Assembly: GCA_963855995.1 (NCBI GenBank)
Contig: OY979717.1
Coordinates: forward strand, 19,195,906-19,259,905
DNA length: 64,000 nt
Source of the DNA: Muricea muricata
Taxonomy: Eukaryota; Cnidaria; Anthozoa; Malacalcyonacea; Plexauridae
Direction of reading: 5' to 3'
Part shown: piece after piece, positions 22,101-34,100 of the stretch
How the letters are laid out: every line of letters begins with the position of its first letter
Numbering within the stretch: position 1 is the stretch's first letter
The notes under the pieces: model-generated
What the model was told of the DNA's origin: nothing
Database searches by the model: none
Seen by the model: only the letters and a program-made list of their open reading frames with translations
Position numbers and translations under genes: made by a program

Positions 22101-25100
22101 CAGGTTATATTAGGGTGGGATACTTCCTAGGTTGACATAAAAGAACCATTGCTGATGAAGGCATTGAAGGTGATATTGAGGGGTAGGGGGGGGGGATAAA
22201 TGGATATGCCTGTTGGGTGCTGCAAGGTTTGGCATATTTTTTTGGAATGGCCTGATATACTGTAGAAGCTATGCTATTAAGTTTGATTTAAGATAGATTT
22301 AGAAATATTTTGTGCTGATTTGTATTAGTTAAAGCTGTACTAAGAAAAATGAAAGAACAAAATCAGCATAATGTGGACAAGAATCGACCAGAATTAATGG
22401 AGGCTTTGCATGGGGTAAATAATGTGAAATTGGTATTATATAATTGCCTTTGTGAAATATTAAGATATTGTGTAATTAAAGTTTTACAGAGTAATGGCTC
22501 CAATGGCAAAGTTATCATTTATATCCTAAATTAAAAATTTATACAGGTATTAAGATGCGTTGTTTTACGCTACTTTTCTTTACATCTGTTCCATAGCTCG
22601 GGGATTTTTATGTTGAGTTAAAATGGGACTTCTCGAGTTGGAGTAAGTACTAAAATTAACAGTTGATATATTTATAGGCATTGGCTATCTAGTATATGTT
22701 GTTATTATATGATGGTTGATGTATTATACGATGGATAACTCTTTACTTTACTTTACTTTTTAAATCAAATTTATCACTAGCTTATTGCTTCTGTTTTCGT
22801 TGTCTGTGCAGTTCCGTTGGTGTCGAGAATATTGCCATCAGATACGTGTAAAATTTACAAGCAAGGTTGTCGTATAAGGTATAATGATTGTATACTTGTA
22901 TCAAAATGTCAAAAAATTGACGCTGGTACCTCAGCCGACATACGTCATTATCATTTATATAAAATACACAGTCATGCAACAGCGCACAAGTTGTCTTCGC
23001 ACTGCTTGTTCCAAGTTGCTGGAATCAGTGGCGAAGCCAGCCCGACATTTGGACACGCAAATGCAAATTTTTCAGTGTTTATAGGCCGTATAAGGAATCA
23101 ATTTCTAAAGAAACGAATAATGATAATGATTTAAATTTGCATAGCATGACCAATTTGTTGGGCCACTGGTTGGAGCATGCTGTTAACAACATGTAACAAG
23201 CTTGATGGGTTTAGAACTGAGGTTGTTCCAACATGACTGGTTCGGTCATGATATAACAATATCATTACAAGCTTGTGTCGTCGTCGTCCAGTTGAGACTG
23301 CCGATAACTGAAAACTTGTACGTATTTCATCGAATATCGATGTAATTTATCTCATGCAATATAAATTTTTCTTCAGATTAGATAGCACACTAATTGATTT
23401 TGCTGACATGAAATGGCAACGTGGTGATATTAGCATTATTTTTAATGGAGAAGCCGAAGGTTTGTTTGATCCACGTGTATGCAGTGATACAGTATTACTT
23501 ACTTACCAGCCAACAAATGCTTGTTCCTTATGCATGTGGGATCTTTGAGTAGTAATAGTACTGAGGTAGTCACGTTTTAAACATTCCCCCCCCCCATTTA
23601 TTGGTTTTCTAAACCTTTATGCAGTCTAGCTATGAGTTTTCCTGGAACCCAATCAAATTGCTTGGTATAGTTTAATTTGCAGCAAGATGACGATATATTG
23701 TACGTTCTTTGGGAGACTGCATGATAAACAAAAATATAAGTTCAGTTTTATAAAATGTTGGAAACGCCACGTAAATTCAGTATTGTTGCGAAGCTTTTGA
23801 TCTCTATGCCATAGTGAATGTGTTGAAGAGTTTTAATATCATAATTTTGTTAATTTTTCTTGTCAGGCATAAAATCGTTCGCTATACTAGATAATGAAAA
23901 GAAAGTTTTCCAAAGGATGCAAGATCAGGTACTGTATCTACTGTATTTAAGACATAGAAAACGAGTGGCGCGTCATTACGTGAGTTCATTATGAAAGCAT
24001 ATTAACAGTTTTACTATTTCTTTTATAATATAAGAAATAGATATTACACATTAAACAATTTTATTCAGGAGATCAATACTGCAATTCTCCCAACATGTAA
24101 CAGTCGAGCTACCATACAGTTGCCAAGCAGTTGCCTAGCAAAAAAGTTTTAAAGACGAGCTAAAAACAATACGGCTATGCTGTACAGGCGTATCAGTGTA
24201 CGTTACGTCATTGCACATCATTATCATATGATATCCTAAGGCTGGCAACTCTTTCACCATATTAAGCTGGCACAAAAAAATTAACACAATATACTGAAAA
24301 AAAAACTAGACTTAAATGGTCTTGGATATCTCCTGTACAGTTCTGGATAGTTCTTAAACAAAAACGATTCGGAAATAACTAAATTTGTTCTATAAAATTT
24401 TTTTATCGAAATTTTTCGTGTCGATAGGCACGACGCAAAGTGCTATTTTGAAGGTACTGTTAAGCTAATTGTTATTTTCTCTATTACTTGAATATAAGTT
24501 TCAAAACGTCGCATTCATGCCACCATTTGACAGACGTTTTATTGTATACAAATGTGATTAGAAATGTTGAAACAAAAGATTTGAATAATTTTTGATGTGG
24601 CATTATATTAAGTAGCAGTGTTTAAATCTGCAAAATGTTTTAGTTTTTTCTTTTCTTGCGAAATTTTGTTTATTATTTTTCCTAACTTTGTGAAGTTCGG
24701 TAAAATTTGTAAAGTAACTTTGTCTTGTTTTCTCAGGTTCAGAATCTCAGATCTTCAAAAGCTTGCACATGCATTATATTGTGATAATACACAGTCATTA
24801 ACCAATCACATCGCAGAATTTACCCCACTTATATTATAAATGTAGATGTTACAGAGTGGCATTGTTAAACTTAATTGGAATTACGACCACAAACGCGAAA
24901 AGAAACAAAGAACGACTACATTTTGTGTGTATTTATTAAAGCGAACCAGAAATATAAAAACATGTGTTGCCAAAAATGGAGCACGTGACCTATACACTGA
25001 TCTATTATCATATCTGGATAGTTCGATGTTTTCGTTGACTGATCTATAACTCTGATCTATAATTAAATATTCTTAACACTCCCTCTCGAAAATATGAACT

Positions 25101-28100
25101 ATAACCTTTTAACTAATTTAACATGCGTTTTTAACTCCCATGAGTCCTCTTAATCTTTGAAATAATGTTTTGCCTAATGGTTTTGTCAGTAGGTCTGCTA
25201 ACATTTGTTCCGTAGGACAATAGTCGAGAATAAGTTCTTTCTTTGCTACTTTGTCACGGATAAAGTGATATTTAATGTCAATATGTTTCGTTCTTGGATG
25301 ATACTTTGGATTTCTTGATAATGCTATAGTTCCTTGATTATCTTCTTTAATCACCGTTGGTTTCTTTTGAACAAAACTTATATCTCCGAGTAACGCTCGT
25401 AGCCAAATTGCTTCTTGACTTGCTAACGATGCAGCTACATATTCTGCTTCAGTTGACGAAAGTGCGACAACACTTTGCTTCTTACTTGCCCAACTGATCA
25501 CTCCTCCGCATACTGTGAACAAATATCCTGAATGTGATTTACGACCATTTGGATTACTTCCCCAATCAGCATCAACATAGCCTTTTAACTCGACATCGGT
25601 TTCTTTGTTTCCATCGAATGTGATGCCATAATCGATTGTTCCTTTGATGTATCGCAGGATACGTTTTGCCGCTTTCCAGTGTTCTTCTCCTGGGTTTGAA
25701 CAAAATTGATTCACTGTTCCTAACGCTTGTGCAAGGTCAGGTCTTGTTGCAGTTACCGCGTATGTCAGTCCTCCAATTAAAGCTTGATAGTTCTCTTTAT
25801 CAATAGGTTCTCCTTCGTTTGGTAGTAACTTCGTGCTTTGATCAACTGGTGTCGCAGCCGGTTTACAATCTTGCATACCAAACTTCTCTAACAAGTTTTC
25901 GAGGTATTGCGCTTGGTGTAATCTCATTCGCTTGTTATCTTTGTCTCGTTCCACCTGAATCCCTAGGCAGTAATGAACTTCTCCGAGGTCTTTCATCTCA
26001 AATCGTTGTCGCAAAGCTGCCTTTTCTCTAAGTAACATACTCTTGCTGTTACTTGCTGGTATCAAATCATCCACATACAAGGCAATGAGCATAATGTCGT
26101 CTCCCTCTCGTTTGATGTAGATACAAGGGTCTGAGCTCGATTTCGTATAACCTGAATTCTCCAAGAATTCATCGATAGTGTTGAACCAGCATCGTGACGA
26201 CTGTTTCAGTCCGTAGATACTTTTGTTTAGTTTGCAGACCAACTCTTCTTCTCCTTCTTTCACGTATCCTTCAGGTTGAGACATGTATATCTCTTCTTCT
26301 AATTTGCCGTTCAAGAATGCTGTAGAAACATCCATTTGATGTACTTCTAGGTTCAACTGGTTTGCGATTGCCAACAATGTACGAATTGATGTATACTTTG
26401 CCACTGGTGAAAAGGTTTCTTCGTAATCTAAACCGGGCTTTTGTGAACAGCCTTTCGCCACCAAACGAGCTTTATGTCGTTCTACCGATCCATCTGCTTT
26501 GTATTTAACTTTGAATACCCATCTGCAATCTATAGCTTTACGGCCTTTGGGCAAATTGGTCAATGTCCACGTATTATTCTTGATATGAGCGGAGTACTCG
26601 TTGTCCAACGCACGTTTCCACTGTTCGTTATCTGGACCGTTCAGAGCTTCGTTTACGGTTGTAGGCTCTTCAAAACTGTACTCGCCATCACTACATGCGA
26701 CATTATTTTCCCACCAATTGCCAGTAATAACTACGCCATGTCTATCGGGAGGTTCTCGCTTGCGCGTTGATCGTCGTGGTTGTTGTTGCTGTATAACATC
26801 CGTTTCTTCACTGGTACTTTCCTCGTTATCAATGTTATCATGGTCTTCTTGAGTTGCTTGCGGCATAGGTTCGTTGATCTCTTGTATTTCTTCTTCATTT
26901 TCAGAATCACTTGTGTCGAAAACTTGGATCTCTTTCTTCCGTTGGATAAATTCATCTTCGTCGAATAAAACATCTCTGGATACACATATCTTTCTACTTA
27001 CGGGATCATATAGTCTATATCCTTTACTTGTAATACTATAACCAACGAATATGCATTTCTTCGTCTTCGAATCCCATTTCTTTCCATTTTCTTTAGGAAC
27101 GTGCATATACGCTTTACATCCAAACACCTTGAAATGCGACACGTCTGGTTTGCTTCCATAAAAACATTCATATGGAGTCATATTGTCCACCGCAACTGTA
27201 GGACTTCGATTTCTAATTATAACTGCCGTGCAAACTGCCTCAGCCCAAAACTTCTTATCCTGTCCAGCATTATACATCATAGACCGTGCAGTTTCCTGAA
27301 TTGTTCTGTTCATTCTCTCTGCAACTCCATTCTGCTGAGGTGTTCGGGGTACACTAAGCTGATGCTGAATTCCCTTTTCTTTAAGATAATTGGAAAATTC
27401 TTTAGATGTGTACTCACCACCGTTGTCTGATCGAAGAATCTTTATCTTCTTCTCTGTCATGTTTGTAACCATTGCTTCGTATTCTTTGAATTTCTCAAGT
27501 ACTTGATCCTTTGTTTTCATGAAGTAAACAGCCGTGAATCTGGATTTGTCGTCAATAAAGGTTACAAAGTAACGATTGCCACCGAGACTGTTCTCTTGCA
27601 TTGGTCCACAAACATCACTGTGTACAATTTCTATAATTTCACTTGCTCGAGTCGCCTGTCCTTTTGGAAACGATGCTCGTTTCTGCTTGCCATGTGCACA
27701 GCCTTCACAAAACTCTGATTCTTTAGCAGGTTGGAAGTCCATTCCAGTTACTAATTTCTGATCTCGTAACAGACGCAAATTGTTTTTACTCAAATGTCCG
27801 AATCTCTGATGCCATAACTCTTCAGGATGCTCATTGGAAGCAATATTAACATCATGAAATCCCACATTCTTTTCATTAACATCAAGGACATACAAGTTAT
27901 TTTGCAGTTTACCAGATCCAGATATTTTTTGAAACTTGTCAAGGATCACACATCCACTTTGGTGGAGCTCAATAGAATATCCTCGCTTAGCAGCAGCACT
28001 TACTGAGAAAAGATTCTTTGCTAAGTCTGGGACATATAGAACATCTACCAATCTAGCAGGTTTGTACTCATTTCCGGTTTTAACATCAAGCCAAATATTT

Positions 28101-31100
28101 CCTTTGCCAAATGCTTGAACTACTCGATTATCACCCAAACATACCTTCTGAGGATTTTCAAAGTGAACATAGTCTACCATCATTTCCTTATCATATGACA
28201 TATGCTGTGAAGCACCTGAGTCAATATACCATGTCAAATCCTTTCGATTCACAGGTTTCGATGACCAAAATGACGCATGTGAACATGATGCCTTGTATGA
28301 TGCACCATCTTGTTTCTCTTTGTCTTCCTTTGGTTTTTCTTTCTTGGGTTTACGACATTCCCTTGCCCAATGTCCTGGTATTCCACAGTTGTGACATTTG
28401 CCTTTTCTTTTAGGTTTCAAACTTCTCTGATTTGGTCGATCATGCTTGGACAATAAAGCTTTCTCTCCAGCATCTGGGGTTAATAAATTTTCCTTACGCT
28501 TGTGTTCCTCATGAAGTAATCTTGCAGTAACAAATTCTAATTTTAAATCATCAGCATGGGATTCTAAAGCTGTGATTAAACCATTATACGATTCAGGGAG
28601 ACTACATAAGAGCGTTGCAACTTGGTCATCCTCAGTAATAGATGCACCAACTGCTTCCAGTTGACTTGCCAGCTCTTTCATTTTGTTGATGTGCTCACTC
28701 ATCGAATCATCAACTGCCATAGACATAGTAAAATACTTCTTACGAAGAAACAGTTTATTTGCTAAGGACTTTACCTCGTAATGACTTTCAAGTTTCGACC
28801 ATGCTTGTTTTGCTGTTGTAGCCGTACGAACAAGAGACAATTGTTCATCCCCCAAAGACAGACAAATTGTAGCGAGAGCTTTTCTTTCCCGTTTTTGAAA
28901 TTGCCGACGCTGAGTTTCAGTAGTTCCTTCTTCTGCAGGTTCTACCTCATCGCCCTTAACAATGTTCCAAAGATCCTTTTCCTCCAGAACCATTTGCATT
29001 TTAAATTTCCATAAGTGAAAGTTCTCTCCTTTAAACTTTTCGATACGCAACAGCGATCCATATTCGTCGTTTCCCGAGGTCGCCATACACAAGCTCCAAA
29101 TCGTTAATTTCGCGTTTATTTCTTATAATATATACATCAGAAGCCGAACTAGCGCTCCTGGGCTCATAACCTGTTAAACTTAATTGGAATTACGACCACA
29201 AACGCGAAAAAAAACAAAGAACGACTACATTTTGTGTGTATTTATTAAAGCGAACCAGAAATATAAAAACATGTGTTGCCAAAAAAGGAGCACGTGACCT
29301 ATACACTGATCTATTATCATATCTGGATAGTTCGATGTTTTCGTTGACTGATCTATAACTCTGATCTATAATTAAATATTCTTAACAGGCATGACATTCA
29401 ATGTTTTCTTTTATCGCGCATATTTTCAGGAAAGCGACGCCGAAATAGATGAAGAAGTTGATTTATTAATGAGTTGGTAAGTTTCGAACGACTTGCTAAA
29501 TAGTGGATTGGATTTTCGTTACCAAGTGTCGGTGTATCAGTGTAGTACAAGGCGCACAAAAGCATAGGATTCATAAACGATAAAAGAGAAATTAGTCCTT
29601 TTCAGCCCCTTCGGAAGTTAAAGAAATAGGGCTTTCGCTCAAAACGTCGAATTTCTGCTTGTATCGTTGGCGAAAGATCTTATGGTTTTCAGCACTGTAG
29701 AGAGCCTACAGTATTTTTGCGGTATGGCTGCCTTTCAGTTCTTGATTGATACTTTTTGCTGGTCAACACAGTCGTTTTTGATTAGATTCGCTCATTTTGC
29801 TTCCTACATTACAGTGACATAGTATCAGCAACAATGTCAACAAAACCTATAACTTTCTCTCGGTCGCAAGAGGGATGGTTCTTCAAAGAAGATAAAATCG
29901 TAAGTTAATTCTTCCCAGAAATGTTCTTTCATTCCCATTTGTCATTTTGCAACATGCATAACCAAAAGTATAAACAACTTATAAGTTATAACGTGAACAA
30001 TGTTCAACGTATGTTCACATTAGTAAGGTTGCACATGGTTTCGAGTGCAATTTAGAAATAACATGCACGAGTAAGTTTTCCACTTTCATAAAAGGAAATG
30101 TTTGGGACAAGACAATACAACTGTACTTACATTGCTATCGCTCTCTTTTACTTTTTTCTTTGAAAACTTTAAATTTACGCCCATGACGTCGTGATAAATA
30201 CGTGTAAAGTAGTCATGTGCTAGTCAGGGCGTAGAGTGGAATTTTACGTACCTTTTCGAGGGGCAAATGGAATGACACTTGACACTTAAATTCTCCGTTT
30301 GATGCCGAATATAACAAATCTAATTGTTGGCCGGCTCAATTTTTCTTGTGAGTTTCGGTCAATACTTTTTCTTAAGTTTTATTATAAGACTTTTATATTG
30401 TCAAAAATAGCTAGCTTTCAAGCTCGTTTATTTGAAAAATAACTTTCATCATCAGAAAGTTCATAAAAAATACATATAAAAAATACATACATTATTACGG
30501 TTACCCTTAGTTTTAAAACCGCCACACTTGCAGGCAACCTCCAATATTTTCACACAGTATACAGTCTACATGCTGGCCATATTACGGGTGACACGAACAT
30601 GATTTTCCTCCCGAGGTGCTCTGCCAGCTCTAATGACTATTTGTCAAGTACTCGAGGTGTTTTGGTGTTGGTCTTGTGTGTTAACCCCCTTGAAATGCAG
30701 GGGTAATTTTTGCAGAATAAATGCATGGTCATACATACAAAGGGCTAAAGCAATAATTAAAATATCAAACATGATACTCAATTACTGTACACGATGCAGA
30801 CGAGCAGTAGTCGTCGCCAGTGTTTAACGAAAACTAGACGTAGTACTTTTAGTTGACTAATATTATTTTGAATTAATGCATAAACAACTTAAAATTGTTG
30901 TTCACACAAAGTTATTTTAACTTACTGCATGTCAAAGTACCCTGCTTTATTATAACAATAAGCACACCTCCCCCCCCCGTCTCCCTGCACCCTTTCTAAA
31001 CGCATTTCTGATGTATGTTCTGTAAAGGCTAGATAGGTCATTTCCAACTCAAAAATTGACCAACATGTCTAGAGCATCCTATTGTTTCTTGCCCTCCATG

Positions 31101-34100
31101 ATCCAAAAAATTAATTTAGTTATATTTTTGTCTGTCTTTAAGGAAAATATTGGATCATATATAGCCAGTGTATATGACGTAAATGGAATGACACTTGTCA
31201 CTAGAAAAAGGTGGTTATAAATATTTGTTACATATTCTGTAAATATACCTTGGGTTTATTAGAAACTTGCTTCAAGGTCAAACTTGACGCTAAGTATTGT
31301 ATACACCGCATGTAAAAATAAAGCAAGATATATAGCATTCCAAACATCGCATATACAAAGAGGCCTAATAAACATACATAAAGTCAAAAGTGCAAACTAT
31401 ATTGATTCTGTAGTCATGTTTTTCACAGTTTATTTTATGTGGAGTTCCACGTTTATCAGCATTTAGAGCAACCGTATTTTAATCTTAGTTTAATCTAATT
31501 TTACTAGCGAACATAAAATAATCTGGTAGAATTACACTAATTTTTCAGCAAAATGTGAACTGGCCCATTTGTAACCTGCTTATGTTATGATATTTTGAAA
31601 TTACAAGTCTAAATAAGGATCGATTATCATGCTGGTTTCTCAGTAATGATTCACCAGTGTATCACAGTTACTTGTGATAAAATCCAGAAATACGCCGTAC
31701 AACCCTTCGGTAATTTGCTTCACGCTAACAGCACAGTTAGTTATAGTTACAGCTAAAAGCACGCAGACGACAACAGTGTATCTGTATTCGCAGATACAAA
31801 AATCATTGTGGTAGGACCGAGAACTCTATTGAATCCTGACAAGTCCAATTATGAAACTTATGTAAATAAATATAGTCAACTTCATGCTGAGTATTTTGAT
31901 AGTAAAGGTGTAACCACACAATAGTTCATTTAAGTACAAACTTGCGATACCTGATCTACACTGTACAGGATTTAATATGATTCAACTAATATATAAATTA
32001 TGTTTTTCCAATGAGATTTCCGGGAAACTTAAGACTGTAGTCCCACCAATCATTTATCCATTTAAAAGATACGAATTACTAATTGGCTTTCTATTTGTAG
32101 ACGAGAACATCTTACTCAGGAAGATATTGTGAAAAATAAGGTACCATGCATCTGTGCTCACCACAGCAGTGTTCACTGCTGCAGTGCTCACTGCAGCTGT
32201 GTTCACCGCAGCAGTGTTCACCGCAGCAGTGCTCACCGCAGCAGTGTTCACCGCAGCAGTGTTCACTGCAGCAGTGTTCACTGCAGCAGTGTTCACTGCA
32301 GCAGTGTTCACCGCAGCAGTGCTCACCGCAGCAGTGCCCACCGCAGCAGTGATCACCGCAGCAGTGCCCACCGCAGCAGTGCCCACAGCAGCAGTGCCCA
32401 CCGCAGCAGTGCCCACTGCAGCAGTGCCCACCGCAGCAGTGCCCACCGCAGCAGTGCCCACCGCAGCAGTGCCCACCGCAGCAGTGTCCACTGCAGCAGT
32501 GCCCACCGCAGCAGTGCTCGCCGCAGTAGTGCTCACCGCAGCAGTGCCCACCGCAGCAGTGCCCACTGCAGCAGTGCCCACCGCAGCAGTGCCCACCACA
32601 GCAGTGTTCACTGCAGCTGTGCCCACCGCAGCAGTGTTCACCGCAGCAGTGTTCACCGCAGCAGTGTTCACCGCAGCAGTGTTAACCGCAGCAGTGTTCA
32701 CCGCAGCAGTGCCCACCGCAGCAGTGCCCACCACAGCAGTGCTCATCGCAGCAGTGCCCAGCGCAGCAGTGCCCACCGCGGCATTGGTCACCACAGCAGT
32801 GCTCATCACAGCAGTGTTCACCGCAGCAATGCCCACCACAGCAGTGCCCATTCCAGCTGTGCTCATCGCAGCAGTGCCCATTCCAGCTGTGCTCATCGCA
32901 GCAGTGCCCACCACAGCAGTGCCCACCACAGCAGTGCTCATCACAGCAGTGTTCACCACAGCAGTGCTCATCACAGCAGTGTCACCACAGCAGTGCTCAT
33001 CGCAGCAGTGTTCACCACAGCTGTGCTCATCACAACAGTGTTCACCACAGCAGTGCTCACCACAGCAGTGCTCATCGCAGCAGTGTTCACCACAGCAGTG
33101 CTCATCACAACAGTGTTCACCACAGCAGTGCCCACCACAGAAGTTCTCATCACAGCAGTGTTCACCAGAGCAGTGCTCATCACAACAGTGTTCACTACAG
33201 CAGTGCCCACCACAGCAGTGCCCACCACAGCAGTGCTCATTGCAGCAGTGTTCACCGCAGCAGTGTTCACCGCAGCAATGCCCACCACAGCAGTGTTCAC
33301 CGCAGCAGTGCCCACCGCAGCAGTGTTCACCGCAGCAGTGCCCACCGCAGCAGTGTTCACAGCAGTGTTCACTGCAGCAGTGTTCACCGCAGCAGTGCCC
33401 ACCGCAGCAGTGCCCAACGCAGCAGTGCCCACCGCAGCAGTGTTCACCGCAGCAGTGCCCACCGCAGCAGTGTTCACCGCAGCATTGGTCACCACAGCAG
33501 TGCTCATCGCAGCAGTGCTCATCACAGCAGTGTTCACCACAGCAGTGCTCATCACATCAGTGTTCACCGCGGCAGTGCTCACCACAGCAGTGCCCATTCC
33601 AGCTGTGCTCATCGCAGCAGTGCCCACCACAGCAGTGTTCACCACAGCAGTGTTCACCGCAGCAGTGCCCACCGCAACAGTGCCCACCGCGGCAGTGCTC
33701 ATCACAACAGTGCCCACCACAGCAGTATTCACCACAGCAGTGCCCACCACAGCAGTGCCCACCGCAGCAGTGCCCACCGCAGCAGTGCCCACCGCGACAG
33801 TGTTCACCGCAGCAGTGTTCACCGCAGCAGTGCCCACCGCAGCAGTGCCCACCGCAGCAGTGCCCACCGCGGCAGTGTTCACCGCAGTAGTGTTCACCAC
33901 TGCAGTGTTCACCGCAGCAGTGCCCACCGCAGCAGTGCCCACCGCAGCAGTGCTCACCGCAGCAGTGTTCACCGCAGCAGTGTTCACCGCAGCAGTGTTC
34001 ACCGCAGCAGTGCCCACCGCAGCAGTGTTCACCTCAGCAGTGCTCATCGCAGCAGTGTTCATCGCAGCAGTGCCTACCACAGCAGTGCCCACCACAGCAG

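Larger units (their letters stand above)
24863..29387 (-). mobile_element. Complete Ty1/Copia LTR retrotransposon, antisense in ANKRD13C intron 8
   Basis: Two 216-bp LTRs (24863-25078 and 29172-29387) both begin TGTTAA and end TTAACA. They differ at only two positions by eye. The 5-bp target duplication GGCAT flanks the element at 24858-24862 and 29388-29392. Between the LTRs is one intact 1324-codon ORF on the minus strand. Near-identical LTRs, the clean duplication and the unbroken ORF point to a recent insertion. The host exons on either side (23867-23928 and 29430-29476) are undamaged. Confidence 0.96.

Noticed and set aside
25819..29014. Plus-strand ORFs of 60-109 codons across the retrotransposon
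   Set aside because: They are antisense shadows of the 1324-codon Copia frame.
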